Assembly: GCA_963575745.1 (NCBI GenBank)
Contig: CAUYUJ010019627.1
Coordinates: 464,164 to 528,163, forward strand
Source: Prorocentrum cordatum
Lineage: Eukaryota > Sar > Dinophyceae > Prorocentrales > Prorocentraceae
Reading direction: 5' to 3'
Length of the DNA: 64,000 nucleotides
The position numbers were made by a program, and so were the translations under genes. A model generated the notes under the pieces. It had not been told where the DNA came from and did not search any database. It saw only the letters and a list, made by a program, of their open reading frames with translations. This document shows positions 1-12,067 of this stretch, piece after piece; the stretch's first letter is position 1; every line of letters starts with the position of its first letter.

Positions 1-36
1 TGAGGGTGAATGTGCGGGTGGGTGTGGGTGGTTGTG

Positions 37-93
<57 letters not shown>

Positions 94-335
94 TGGTGGG
101 TGAGTGGTTGGGTGGGCGGGTGGGTGGGGTAGGGTGGCATGGGGCGGGGTGGTGTGGTGGTAGTGATGTGTGTGGTGGTGGTGGTGATGGTGTCGGCGTT
201 GGTGGTGTTTTTGGTGGTGTGTGTGGTGTGTGCGTGCGCATGCGTGTGTGTTGTGTGTATGTGTGTGTCGTGTGTCTGTGTGTTGGTGGTGGTGGTGATG
301 GAAGGGGGGCAGGGGGGGAGAGGGCGAGGCTGACT
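1..335. repeat. GT / GGT-rich microsatellite
   Basis: The first 335 bases are nearly all G and T on the plus strand: an almost pure (GT)n run at about 41-88, then irregular GGTGTGG and GTGGTG runs. Long open frames here (poly Cys-Val) are a by-product of the dinucleotide and are not genes. Alternating purine-pyrimidine (GT)n is a known Z-DNA-prone sequence; that is family knowledge and not tested here. Confidence 0.95.
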
Positions 336-339
336 ACGA

Positions 340-1195
340 CGACACCAGCTGACGACGACACCAGCTGAACCCAGCTCCCCAAACAAGAGACGCCATCTTC
401 AGAAAAAAAGGGGTACGCCGACAGGGCTGCGACGACCACGACGAGCATGACACGGAGGACGAGGACAACGACAAGGCCGCTACCACAACGGCCACGGCGA
501 CGTCGACGACCGAGAAAACGATGACCGCGACGACACCAGCGACGACGACGACGACGACCATGACGACGACGCTCACGACAATTCCAACTGAACCTGTCTC
601 CCTAAGGCGGTCAGCCCGTCTTCATAAAAATGGATAAGCCGACAGGGCTGCGATTGTGTGTTTGCTTGTGTGTGTGGTGGGCGGTGGTGTTGGCGTGGTG
701 GTGTTGACGGTGACGGTGGTGGTGGTGATGGCGGTTGTTGTGGTTGTGTGTGTGGGAAGGCGTGTGCGTGTGTAAGTGTGCGTGTGTAAGTGTGTGTGTG
801 TGTGTGTTCGTGTGCTTGTGCGTGTCTGCATGTGTGTTGTGTGTGTGCGTCTGTTCGCGCGCGCGTGTTTTGTTTTGTTTGCGCGTGTGGGCGTCGCACG
901 CCACGCGAAAATACCACGCAGACTACACCACGTAGAACACACCACGTAGAGTACACCGCGCACACACACACAGCCCCGTCGGGGCACCCCTGTTTATGAG
1001 GACGGGCTACGGCCTTATGGGGCCAAGTTGAGGTGGAATCGTTGTCGTCTTCGTCATCGTCGTCGTCCTCGTCGTGGTCGTCGTGGTCGTCGTCGCAGCC
1101 TTGTCGGCGTCACCTTTTTTATGAAGGTGGGTTCTCTTTTTTGGGGGGCAGGAATCAGCCGCTGTCTACGTCAGCTGGCGTCGGTACATATTATT
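340..1195. repeat. nested inverted repeat with microsatellite-tailed modules
   Basis: Four copies of a ~70-bp module are present, two forward (about 363-440 and 582-660) and two inverted (about 961-1035 and 1095-1190). The inner pair aligns over a core with CTAAGGC, AGCCCGTC, TCATAAA and CGACAGGGCTG. The outer pair shares AGCTGA, CCCCAAA, AGAGA, AAAAAAGG, ACGCCGAC and GGCTGCGACGA. Just inside the outer arms lie complementary triplet tracts (GAC-rich 425-585, GTC-rich 1043-1095), and just inside the inner arms lie TG and CA runs. The whole block is therefore an imperfect palindrome centred near 780-810. Arm identity is roughly 75-80 percent by eye. No coding signal is seen. Confidence 0.8.
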
Positions 1196-4100
1196 CACTA
1201 CCCACTACCCTCGCCCCACTGCTCACTACTCGCTACCCACAACCCACTACCCACTACTCGCTACTTGCTACCGGCTACGCACTATTCACTACCCACTACT
1301 CACGTCTCACTTCTCACTACCCACTACCCACTACGCACTTCTCACTACACGCGACCCATTGCTCACAACGCACTACTCACTACCCACTTCCCGCTACCCA
1401 CTACCCACTACCAACGATCCAGCATTCACTACTCACTACCCACTAGTCACTACTCACTACTCACTACGCACGCCTCGCTATTCACTACGCACCATTCACT
1501 TCTCGAGACTCACTACGCACCACTCACTGCTCACGATTCACTACCCGCTACCCACTACCCGCTACCAACTACCCAGTAATCACAACCCACGATCCATTTT
1601 TCATCTCTCACCACTCATTACCCACTACGCACTAGTCACTAGTAATTACCCACTTCCCACTACTCACTGCACACTACCCGCTACCCACTTCTCACTACCC
1701 ACTACTCATCACACACCATACTACTCACTACCCACGAGTCACGACCCACTACTCACTACCCACGGCCCACTACGCACTACCCACTACCCGCTACTCATTT
1801 CTTAATAATCATTAGTCAATACCCGCTACCCCTACCCACTACTCACCACGCTCGACCCACCACTCACTCACTTCCCACTACTCTCTACCCGCTGATCATC
1901 AAACACTGCTCACTACTCAGTATCAAGTACTCATTCCTTACTACTCACTGCCTACTACTCACTTCTCACTACTCACTCCTCACTACCCACTACATTACCC
2001 GCTAACCAGTACCCACGACTTACAACTCACTACTCACTGCTCGCAACTCACTACTCACTACCCACTACTCACTTCCCACTACCCCCTATTCATACCCACT
2101 ACCCAGTGCCAGCTACCTATGTCCCACTGCCCGCTACCCACAAGCCACTACCCACTGTTCACTATTCATTACGAGGTAATCATTTTCCACATCCCACCAC
2201 TCACTTCTCATTACTCACTGCTCACTGCCCACCACGCACTATTCACGACCCACTACGCACGGCCCACTACCCACTTTTCATTACTCGCTACTCACTGCTC
2301 ACTATTCACTACTCACTACCCACTGCTCATTTCTCTCTACTCACTACTCTCTACTCTCTGCCCAGTCAGTACGCACTTTTCGGCACCCACTACCCAGCAC
2401 TCACTACTCACTGCATACTACCCGCGACCCACTACCCACTACCCACTACCCACTTCCCTCTACTCACGACTCACTACTCACGTTCCTCTACCTTCTACTC
2501 TCTTCCCACTACCCACTACTCACTGCTCGCATTTCCCGCCACACGATTCACTACCCGCCACCCATGACCCATTACCTACTACTCACTGCTCACAACCCAC
2601 TACCAACTTTTCACTCCCCACCATTCACTACCCACTGCGCTCTAGTTGCTATTCATTGCCCACTTCTCACTACTCACTAGCCATCACTCACAGCTTGATA
2701 CTCACTACACAATGCCCACTATTTCACTACGCACTACTCACTACTCGCTCCTCACTACCCACTGCTCATTACCCACTACTCACTACTCTCTACTCCCTGC
2801 TCAGTCAGTACGCACTTTTCGGTACCCACTACCCAACACTCACTACTCACTGCACACTACCCGCGACCCGCTACCCACTACCCACTACCCACTTCTCTCT
2901 ACTCACGACTCACTACCCACGTTCCGCTACCCTCTACTCTCTTCCCACTACCCACTACTCACTACTCGCCTTTCCCGTCACACGATTCACTACCCGCTAT
3001 CCATTACCCATTACCTATTGCTCACTGCTCACAACCCACTACCAACTTTTCTCTTCTCACCATTCACTACCCACTGCGCAGTAGTTATTATTCATTGCCC
3101 TCTTCCCACTACTCACTAGCCACCACTCACAGCTTGATACTCGCTACGCAATTCCCACTACTCACTACGCACTACCCACTACTCACTACTCACTACCCAC
3201 TACTCACTACTCGCTACCCACTACCCAGTACTCACCACCTGATTTCCACCACCCACTACCCCCTACTCGCTACCCACTACTCTCCCCCCCTTCTCACTAC
3301 CCACTACCCATTGTTCACTGCTCGCTGCACACTGCTGACAACTAACTACCCTACTCACTACTCCATACTCACTACTCCATACGCACTGCACACTACTCCA
3401 TACGCACTACTCATACTCCATACACATTACTCCATACTCAACACTACACACTACTCGGTCACCCACTACTGCCTACCCACTACTCCATACTCACTACACA
3501 CTACCCACTACCCGCTGATCCCGACCCTCTACTCGCTACTCACAACTCACTACGAAGTCCCCGCTGTTCACTACGCACCATTCACTTCTCGGGGTTCACT
3601 ACGCGTCACTCACTGCTCACGATTCACTACCCGCTACCCACTACCCACTACCAGCTACCCACTGCTCACAACCCACTACTCACTTTTCACTTCTCACCAC
3701 TCACTACCCACTATTCACTAGTCACTACTCATTACCCACTGCCCACTACCCACTGCACACTACTCACTACCCGATACCCACGTCCCACTACCCACTACTC
3801 ATCATACACCGCGCTGCTCACTACTCACGGCCCACTACCAACTACTCACTACCCCCTACGCACGACCCGCTGCGCACTACCCACTACCCACTACTCACTT
3901 CTCACTAAACACCAGTCATTACCCACTGCCCCCTACCCACCACTCACTAGTCACTACTCACTACGCTCGACCCACCACGCACTCCTCACTTCCCACTACC
4001 CTCTACCCGCTGTTCATTAAACGCTGTTCACTGCTCAGTACCATGTATTCATTCTCTACTACTCATTGCCCCACTACTCACTTCTCACTACTCACGCCTC

Positions 4101-6135
4101 ACTACCCACTACACTACCCGCTGCCCAGTACCCACGACTTACAACTCACTACTCACTGCTCGCTACGCACTAGTCCGCTACCTAATTCTCACTACCCACT
4201 ACTCAGAATGCACTATTCACTATTCATTACTAGCTTACCACTTTCCACATATCACCACTCACTACTCGCTACCCACTGCCCCCGACCCACCACTCACTAT
4301 TCACGACCCACTACGCACGACCCACTACGCACTTTTCACTACCCGCTATTCACTGCTATCTACTCACTACCAACTACTCACTACCCACTACCCACTATTC
4401 ACTACTCTCTTCTCCCTGCTCAGTCAGTACGCACTTCTCTGTACCCAGTATCCTCCACTCATTACTCACTGCTTACTACCCACGACCCACTACTCACTAC
4501 CCGCCATTCACTCCTAACTACTCGCGGCCCATTACCCACTTTCCGCCACCCTCTACTCTCTCCCCACTACTCACTTCTCACTACTCACCTGTCCCGTCAC
4601 ACGATTTCCTACCTGCTACCCGCTACCTACTACCCACTCTCACTTTTCGCAACCCACAACTCACGTTTCGCTTCTCACCACTCACTACCCACTACGGACT
4701 AGTCACGATTCATTGCCCACTTTCCACTACTCATTCGCCACCACCCACAGTTTGTAATGCGTTCTACACAATACCCACTACCCGCTACTCACTACTCACG
4801 ACTCACTACGCACTATGCACTACTCACTACCCACTACCCCCTACTCACTTTTCGTTACCCACTACCTACGACTCACCACCTGACCCCCACCACTCACTAC
4901 TCCCTACTCGCTACCCATTACGATTCCCCCTTCTCACTACTCACTACCCCTACCTATGTTTCATTACTCACTGAACACTGCTGACAACCAACTACCCACT
5001 ACTCTTCTACTGGGCCACCCACTACTGCCAACTCACTACTCAATACTCACGACACAGTACCCACTATTCCCTGCCCCCGACCCTCTACTCGCTACTCACA
5101 ACTCACCACTCGCCGCACTGCTCTTACGATTCACTTCTCGCTGCTCATTTACTCACTACTCATTACCCACTGCTCATGACACACTACTCACCGACCACGC
5201 ACTTCTCATGTCCCAGTTCATGCTCCAATTTCCAAAACTCACCACTCACTACTCACTTCCCCCTACTCACTACCCGCCACTCACTACCCACACCCATTAC
5301 TCACTTCGCACTTCTCGCTGCTCGCTACCCGCTACCCACTACCCCATGCCCACTACTCACTTTTCGGTACTCACTACTCACTACCCACTGCCCACCTCGA
5401 ACTACCCACTACTCACTACTCGCTACCCACCCACGGCCCACTAGCCACAACTCACTGCGCACTACCCAATGCCCGCTGCCCGCTACCCACTACTCACTAC
5501 CCGCTACTCCCTACTCACTACCCACTACTAACTGCTCATTATTCACTACTCACGCTCCGCTGCTAATATCTTGCCACTCGTTAGCCATTACCCACCACTC
5601 TCCTTGCACTACCCACTAATCACTATACACCACCCGTCCCTCACTACGTACCAGCCACTCCTCACTACTCACTCTCCACGACCCACTACGCCTTACTACT
5701 CACCACTCACCACTCACACCTCGCTACTCACCACTCACTACTCACCACCCTCTTCTCATTATACACTACCCGCTACTCACGACAAACTACCCGCTAACCA
5801 CTACTCACCACCCACTACCCTCTTTTCGTTTCCCACCTCCCACTGCGCACTACTCACTACTCACTACTTACTACCCACCACTCACGTCTCACTACCCACT
5901 ACTCACTTCTCAGTCTCTCACTACTCAAATTTCCTTTCCCGCTACCCACTACTCACTACTCACTACCCACCACCCACGACATACCACGACCACTCACTAC
6001 CCACTACCCACTACGCGCGAGTCACTACTCACTGCCTACTCCCCACTACCCACTACCACTACTCACTACCCACTCACTACTCACTACCCACTACCCATTA
6101 CTCACTACTTATTACCCACTCTTTGTCATTACTCC
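1190..6135 (+). repeat. degenerate heptamer satellite CACTACY
   Basis: About 4.9 kb is built from a 7-bp unit, CACTACC or CACTACT, with point variants (CGCTACC, CACTTCT, CATTACC). Because 7 is not a multiple of 3 and the unit lacks stops on the plus strand, all three plus frames stay open and give Thr/His/Tyr/Pro/Leu/Ser heptapeptides; these are not genes. Superimposed higher-order structure: landmark strings such as CAGTCAGTACGCACTT (about 2366, 2803, 4421), CTCACCACCTGA (about 3230, 4873) and CACTGCTGACAAC (about 3330, 4976) recur. They define a ~1.64-kb unit present twice, and the first copy contains an extra ~440-bp internal duplication. Confidence 0.95.
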
Positions 6136-6645
6136 CTTCGGTCACCGCCAAGGGTTCGCTTACGTTGTCAGACCAGCAGATCGACTAGCTAACAATGCGC
6201 AGCCCATTGCCCCCGCTTGCGCACGCGTTGCGTACGCCGAACCATGTGACTGACAAGTCACGAATTGATGCTAACTCAATTCTCGTTCGGGCACCGCCAA
6301 GGGCTCGCTGTCGTTCACAGGCCCACACGGCGACTTCTCGATTGTAGGCAGCGCAAGACTCACCACACGCTCGCGTGGGCACGTCGCACGCTGACGAAAT
6401 TGGCTGTCAGACTCGGCGCTTGTGCTCGTTTGAAGTCCGTTCGGTGGCCGCCACGGGACCCCTTCAGGACCCCATGCCCACGTTGCGATTTTTCGGTTAT
6501 GGACAATACGACGCCCACCACGCACGCGCGCACGCGTGTAGTACACCGCGCCAGGTCACGCACGACGAACGCCAGCTTAAAAACGAATTTCAACTTTCAA
6601 TTTACACCCAACGAAAGCTCAAAGCTTAACTCTAGCTGCAACTCG
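6136..6645. other. spacer between satellite and first TIR element
   Basis: No gene is supported. A short phrase, CACCGCCAAGGG followed by TCGCT, occurs twice (about 6141 and 6291), so the block seems to contain a degenerate ~150-bp duplication. Open frames of 60-130 codons on both strands overlap each other and lack recognisable motifs. Confidence 0.6.
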
Positions 6646-7321
6646 AATTGTTGACGCTTCGCGAGTCCCCACCAGCCCATCCAGAAACGATGCCCAGAGG
6701 AATTGTCTCGATCAGTGCAGTGGGCAGCACACAGGGGAAGCCATCATGAGACATCCTTGGGTAGCTTGAGCCATCTTGGAGGTCAGGTTGGGCTCTCCCA
6801 GGTGCTCTTAGAGTCATCTTAATCAGTCCCCTCAGGAGGCCAACATGTGGCTAAAACCTGTTGTAAAACCAATGCTTTGGTATTCTCGGCGGGGCCTCTT
6901 GGAGCATCCTGGGTGCCTCTAGGGGGTCTCTTGGGGCCTTTTGGGGATCTCTTGGGGGCCGCCTGGGGGGCCTCTTGGGGGCCTCTTGGGGCCATCTTGG
7001 GGCACTCTTGGGGCACTCTTGGGGCCTCCTGGGCGCTTCTCGGGGCCATCTTGAAGGAGATCGATCACAGGAGAGGGGTGTGGTACTAATTAGCGTCCCC
7101 CTTCATCAGGATGCCAAAACTGGTGCCAAAACCATGGTACAAGCAATGATTGTGGCTTCCTCGCCGAGGCCGCTTTGCACGCCCTGGCACCTCGCGAAAC
7201 CACCCGTCCAGGTCCAGGGGAGGGGGTCGGGGGAGGGATAAACCCCTCCCCGAAGAGGAAGAAGGATGGGGTGGAAGGGGGAACTCCCTAAACCACAGAC
7301 GCCCAGAGGGCTGGTGGGATT
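6646..7321 (-). mobile_element. TCC-TIR repeat element, copy 1 (reverse orientation)
   Basis: This is an element with inverted termini, read on the minus strand. It begins at 7321 as AATCCCACCAGCCC, runs through the ~110-bp left module (CTCTGGGCGT, a CTTCGGGGAGG segment, CCCCTGGACCTGG; 7190-7320) and a CCAAGA-type minisatellite (seen as CTTGGGG on plus, 6890-7040). It ends in the right module GGATGGGCTGGTGGGGA followed by TCGCGAAGCGTCAA (6646-6700). No transposase is encoded. It is the only copy in this orientation. It lacks the CTC tract of copies 2-4. Confidence 0.8.
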
Positions 7322-7504
7322 GGCAGAGGATGGTGATACGTTTCTTGGTGGTGATGTTGATGATGGTGATGATGCACTGGATAAGGGACTGGGTGAGGGG
7401 AGGCTGATACTGAGAAGTGGGTGGCAGGCGGGAGGGAGGAAGGGAGGGATGTGGGATGGGATATAGGGGTGCAGAGCTGGTCGTGATGGTGGTGTGTGTG
7501 TGTT

Positions 7505-7539
<35 letters not shown>

Positions 7540-8415
7540 GTGTGCGTGTGCGTGTGCGTGTGCGTGTGCGTGCGTGTGTGTGTGTGTGTGTGTGTGGGTG
7601 TGTGTGTGTGTGTGCGCGTGTGTGTGTGTGCGCGTGTGTGTGTGTGTGTTCGTGTGCGTGTGCGCGCGTGTGCGCGCACGCCGTTGGAACAGATGCGGCC
7701 GGTGTATTTTGTTCAGGCTAGGGGGGAGGCGGTGGAGGGCAGGCGGGACAAGGCAGGGTGCAAACGCGCGGTCACGCAATGTGTCCTATAGGCAGCCCAC
7801 AGCGAGTAATCAGACGACCCCGCAAGAAGGTGCGCAGCGAGTCACTGCCACAGTGCTGGGCTGCCTTGCAGCTGCCCGTACAAATCTCGCACGTTCTCCC
7901 CCCTTGCCGCTCCACGCAACCCCCTTTCTAGCTAGCAGTGCTTCTGGTTGCCCTTCCATCTCGCATCATATCTGTTTCGATGCTTAAACTTGCAGCCGTT
8001 GCACTTATCATTATGACTGTCGCTGATTCATCATCCCGTTCTCCCTGTACTTGCCCCTCTGCCCCCCCCCCCTCCCCCGTCGTCGCCTTCGGCGTTTGCA
8101 AACAGGGGAAGGGGAGGGCAAGTTAAGGGAAACGTGGTTCCCAAGGCGCCTAACTTCGCGCATCGCTCCCCGCGGTGCGCGGCGCGCGGTCATCTTGGCG
8201 CCTTCGCGCAGCCCCCTTGGAAAGGAACGGCTCTCCAGCCCAGGCCGCGAGGCGCGAGGCATGGTTAAATGGTTATCTTCGCACCCCTGGGGGTGACTTA
8301 AAAGACTTAAGGGGTGACCTAGGTTTCGATGCCGAGGGGATTGCGAACTGAATGAAAGAGGGTGACAAAAAGGGCTAAGGCATTGAAGTGAGCCTTGCGA
8401 TTGGTAGACAAATGA
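7322..8415. other. non-coding stretch with (GT)n tract
   Basis: A TG/GCGTGT microsatellite occupies about 7488-7680. 7322-7450 is a GATGGTGATG and GGAGGGA-rich stretch. 7690-8415 shows no motif-bearing ORF; short open frames on both strands overlap and look random. I see no RNA gene here. Confidence 0.7.
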
Positions 8416-9420
8416 TCAATTCAATTGTATCACAACCCTGGCGAGTTTGTGACTGCCCACCCAAGGCCACACCTCGAGCCACACGTCGGAGTGGTCGGAG
8501 TCAGCCTCTCCCACCACACACCGCATAGGTTGGAAGACCATGACATACGGGCTCAAATTCACATGGGATGCGTGCCACCACGTGTACACAGTGTCACGAT
8601 TCATATCTGTGATGGCGTCGGCAATCTCAGGATCATCGTCACCAAAAAAATCTTGAAGAACCATGGCATCCATTGACGGCGCTACACAGTCTGCCTTGCG
8701 ACGGCCACGCAGTCGCAGCACGTGCCACCCATCAAGCATGAGCTGGCGTCTCTGCGAGTTGTAGGGCGTGAAGAACTTGATCGCTCGCAGAACGCTGTTT
8801 CTCCACTTGAACAGCCTGCGTCCCCCCGCAGTCCTTAAACAGAGACCTGCCTTGTAGCAATCTCGGTGATCAGGGTCCTGGTCTTCGTCGTCGACGCGGC
8901 AACCAGGCTCACTGGAGCACGGTTGGCAGACTACCGCATTCCGTGCATGCCAGTACGTGTCCAAAGCATTCGACAAAGAACGGTGATGGTAAGCTTGTCC
9001 GCGGGCGTATGCGGTACACATGGCAGCACCCACTGCTCCAGACACATCGGTATCGACCCTGACCCGCACTGCTGGGGCGCCCGCCGAAGCGCCGTTCATA
9101 GGGGCTGTCCGGAATGCAACATGGCGTTCATCAACTTTCCCAGTGCTCTTGAAAAGCGACTCCACCACCAAACTGCGTTGCTCCTTCGCGATCTCGGCAA
9201 TCTTTGACTCAACCATCGCCTCCTCGTCTCTACGCTGGCGGTTGGCTGCTCTATCTGCGCGCTGAACTGTCTTGATAAGCTCCCGCAAGGCCCCGTCCGA
9301 GTGTTCAGACAAGGACATTTGAAGTGCATCCATCGGGGCTGCGAGAAAACTGGACTCAGAGAGCACATTCTGCCGATTGAACAAAGCAACGGCCTGCGAT
9401 TGCACTTGTCGGTCCGCAAT
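8416..9420 (-). CDS. orphan protein or exon, unknown function
   Basis: This is an open minus-strand frame of about 334 codons, bounded upstream by an in-frame TAG at 9421-9423 only ~40 bp from TCC-TIR copy 2. The first usable codon shown is GTG, which eukaryotes do not normally use, so this may be an internal or 3' exon with its start upstream of the element; AG dinucleotides suitable as acceptors lie right after the TAG. Composition is balanced and protein-like. The N-terminal ~110 residues are charged and helical (many E, R, K, A). A central Cys cluster follows the pattern CxxC, then C, then C with D/E-rich spacing, followed by a GLC. The C-terminal part is Trp-rich. A similar Cys-rich phrase occurs at 24328-24939. 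I do not recognise the family. Confidence 0.5.
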   Translation of the reverse strand: MADRQVQSQAVALFNRQNVLSESSFLAAPMDALQMSLSEHSDGALRELIKTVQRADRAANRQRRDEEAMVESKIAEIAKEQRSLVVESLFKSTGKVDERHVAFRTAPMNGASAGAPAVRVRVDTDVSGAVGAAMCTAYARGQAYHHRSLSNALDTYWHARNAVVCQPCSSEPGCRVDDEDQDPDHRDCYKAGLCLRTAGGRRLFKWRNSVLRAIKFFTPYNSQRRQLMLDGWHVLRLRGRRKADCVAPSMDAMVLQDFFGDDDPEIADAITDMNRDTVYTWWHASHVNLSPYVMVFQPMRCVVGEADSDHSDVWLEVWPWVGSHKLARVVIQLN

Positions 9421-9460
9421 CTATTGACGAGGACCGAAACCAGGCAGACCAGCCCTGTGC

Positions 9461-10170
9461 AATCCGACCAGCCCTCTGGGCGTAGGTGGTATAAGGAGCT
9501 TCCTCTTCCAACCCATTTCTTCCCCTTCGGGGAGGGGTTTACCCCCCCCCCACACCACCTCCCCTGGACCTGGGCGGGGAAGGCGGCGAGCGGTCAGAGC
9601 GTCCAAAACGGCCTCAGCGAGGAAGCCACAATCATTGGTGTTACTAAGGCGTTGGCCCCAGTTTGGCTTCTTGGGGGAGGCGCGAATATAGGACCCCCCT
9701 TCTTTGGTCGACCTCCTCCAAAGATGGCCCCACGAGCGCCCCCGAGGCTCCCAAGAGGGCCCCAATAGAGCCTCAAGAGGTGCCGAGGAGGCCCCAAGAG
9801 ACCCCCAAGGGGCCCTCAAGATACATCCGCGAGACCCCCACAAGGCCCCCAAAGGCCTCCCGAGGCACCCAAGACGCTCCAGGAGAAGACGTCCCAAGAG
9901 GCGTCCAAGGAGCCCCCACAGAGACATCAGAAGAGACTCCGAGAGGCATCCAAGAGGCCTCTGACCTTTCTGCTCACCCGTTTCCTCCTCCTCCTCCTCC
10001 TCCTCCTCCTCTTCCTCCTCCTCCCTCTCATCCTCCTCCGATTCCTACTCCGTCCTCCCGTTCTTGGAGTAAGACTGTTTCACCAGCCCTTGGTTCCTCT
10101 GCATGCTCCTTCACTTCCCTGATCACCTCAACTCGCTTGGGCACCGTTTCTGGATGGGCTGGTGGGGGCA
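9461..10170 (+). mobile_element. TCC-TIR repeat element, copy 2
   Basis: The left terminus, AATCCGACCAGCCC (one mismatch to the family), is at 9461. The left module with CTTCGGGGAGGGG and CCCCTGGACCTGG runs to ~9575. A minisatellite of CCAAGAGGCCCC-type units occupies ~9715-9955, a (CTC)n tract ~9985-10035, and the right module (GATTCCTACTCC, GATCACCTCAACTCGC, GGATGGGCTGGTGGGG) ends near 10170. The usual outer GCGAAGCGTCAA is replaced by a T-run. Non-autonomous; no ORF of its own. Confidence 0.8.
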
Positions 10171-10394
10171 CTTTTTTAAACAGCCGCAGGCGGAAGCGCC
10201 GGCGCCGGCGGGTCACGGTCGGGCTGCGGCCGTGACGAATTCGCCGAGCGCGCGCGGGGGCCGCGGATCAGGCGGCGGTGCAAGCTGCAGCCCAGGGAGT
10301 CTGAAGGGAAACAGCCACTCAGGAAGCAGGGAGGACGCTGCCAAAATGGCGCGACGCACACCCCCAGTCAAGGATCGTGTGGGTCCGACGATCA
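10171..10394. other. GC-rich spacer
   Basis: This is a GC-rich stretch with CGCCGGCGCCGGCG-like palindromic runs around 10195-10215. No coding or RNA signal is supported. Confidence 0.5.
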
Positions 10395-11345
10395 CAGGGT
10401 AGTGGGGTTCTGACTCCGTGCAAGAAGTGCGTCAGTAGCCCAGGGTGTCTGTCGGGTATGTGCGAGACCGTAGGCAAGAGAGCTGACGTCGTCCAGCAGG
10501 GAGAAGGAACTCTGACAGCGCCAGCGAACCGTCGCAGCTTCAGAGTACGCATCCACGCGGCTGAAAAGGCACGCCTGAAGTCAATGACAACCGGAGTCAA
10601 CCTTCAAACCAACTGCGGAAGAATGCGTCCGCACGCGAAAGATCAACGACATGATGTGACGCAGTGCAAAGGCACACCTGCTCCGGACCTTGGCGAGAGA
10701 CCCGACGGCATCCGAGGTGACAGGGCGTGTACCAGGAAGCAACTAAGTGACATAACAAAGTGCGGCTCTCCAGGAGACTCTGAAAGACCAGACAGGAAAT
10801 CGCGCTCAGAGAAAGCTGTGCTGCCGCATACCCACTGCAGCACAAGCAATCGTAGTCACGAAGACGCCCAGGAAGTTCCCGTGCAAGGAGTGCGTCGGTA
10901 GCCCAGGGTGTCTGTCGGGTATGAGCGAGACCGCAGGCAAGAGAGCTGACGTCGTCCATCACCGCGCAAGAAGAGTGTCAGAGAGCCCAGGGTGTCTGCC
11001 GGGTATGAGCGAGACCGTAGTGGGGATCTGTCTCCGTGCACGAGGGGTGTCAGGGGCCCAGGGTGTCAGCCGGGCATGAGCGAGACCGTGGGCATGCGTT
11101 CGCACGCGAAAGATCAGCGACATGATGTGACGCAGTGCGGAAGGTACACCAGTTCCCGACCTCGGCGCGAGACACGAGGGCCAACCGAAGATGACAGGGC
11201 GTGTACCAGGAAGCAACTAAGTGACATACCAAATACCCTGGCGGACCAGAGAGCGTGGAAATAGCGCTCTGAGAAAGCTGCGCTGACGCATACCCGCTGC
11301 AGCACAAGCAACCGTCCGCAGTCACGAAGAAGCCCAGGAAGTGAC
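10395..11345. repeat. two-module tandem repeat region
   Basis: Module P (~60-75 bp, containing GCCCAGGGTGTCTGTCGGG then GCGAGACCGTAGG) occurs four times: about 10425-10495, 10886-10960, 10967-11025, 11038-11095. Module Q (~240 bp, containing GCACGCGAAAGATCA, ATGATGTGACGCAGTGC, GGGCGTGTACCAGGAAGCAA and CTGCAGCACAAGCAA) occurs twice, at about 10621-10880 and 11092-11340, an offset near 470 bp. The structure is [P-Q-P-P-P-Q]. No stop-free frame is shared by the copies, so it is probably non-coding. Confidence 0.85.
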
Positions 11346-11689
11346 CGCTCGACAAGGTTGAGCGTGGGAGCGACGATGGGGTGACGTCAGTGTGCACGGA
11401 TCCCTGCGGCGAGCGGTGCACCACTAGCCACAGGTGCGGGCGCGGCCTGGGCCAGCCGCTGCCAAACTGTGGCAAGTCATGCACGGGGGCGCACCTGCGA
11501 CCCAGAGTCCGAGCACGGCCGCAGCGACCTCCGGGTGGGCAATCGAGCCAACGAAGCGGGGCGTACCACAGCCACGGAGACCGCCCGAGCAACGTTGAGA
11601 CCCACTGACGATAAGCCCGAGCCCAGGGTCGCTCCCAGGGAAGGCGGAGAAAGCGGCTGAAGGCCGTAGTATCTTGGGGAAACCCAGGA
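11346..11689. other. no gene seen; start of hairpin-repeat province
   Basis: This segment is GC-rich without supported coding. The first hairpin of the TGAAG-loop family lies at 11654-11666 (arms CGGC and GCCG). Confidence 0.5.
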
Positions 11690-12050
11690 ATAAGGCTGCC
11701 CGCTGGAGGGCCGGGTCACGGCCGCGCCAGGAGAAGCCAGAGTGAATTAGGGTGCGGTATTGGGCAGTGACGAGGCGAAGCCATCTTTGCGTCGGTCACA
11801 GAGCCGCGAGGCCGGGGGGCGAAGTACGCCAGGGCCAGAGGTGAAAACAACTACAGCGGGGCCAGGGGCCAACTATGGCCTGCACGCAACACGCCCCAGC
11901 GCTGCCATGCAGACGGTATTGCTGGTAAACACACTTGGGTCCAAAAGGCAGGAAGTGCGTGTACCAGGGAGGGCGGCAGAAGGCCGCCACACGAGTAACG
12001 TAACCCAGGGAGGCAGCTGAAGGCTGCGCAGAGTGTGGAAAGCGGACGCT
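11690..12050. repeat. dispersed ~365-bp block D, copy 1
   Basis: The segment from AACCCAGGAATAAGGCTGCC to GAAAGCGGACGCTGCCC recurs at 14728-15098 with roughly 93-95 percent identity by eye. It contains a 6-bp-stem hairpin at 11972-11988 (GGCGGC, loop AGAAG, GCCGCC) and a TGAAG hairpin at 12013-12027. Copy 2 lacks the second hairpin because GCTGAAG is deleted there. Confidence 0.9.
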
Positions 12051-12067
12051 GCCCTGCCCCTCTCTGT

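Noticed and set aside
1028-6188. Long plus-strand ORFs rich in Thr/His/Tyr/Pro/Leu/Ser
   Set aside because: They follow directly from a 7-bp repeat that has no stop codon in any plus frame; all three frames give the same heptapeptide.
6759-6780. Possible dinoflagellate spliced-leader sequence (CTTGAGCCA on plus)
   Set aside because: Only nine bases match before diverging, and the match lies in a CCAAGATGG-type minisatellite where such words are common.
7086-7791. His/Thr and Cys/Val ORFs of 120-200 codons
   Set aside because: They are read from (GT)n and (CA)n tracts; both strands are open, which is what a dinucleotide repeat gives.
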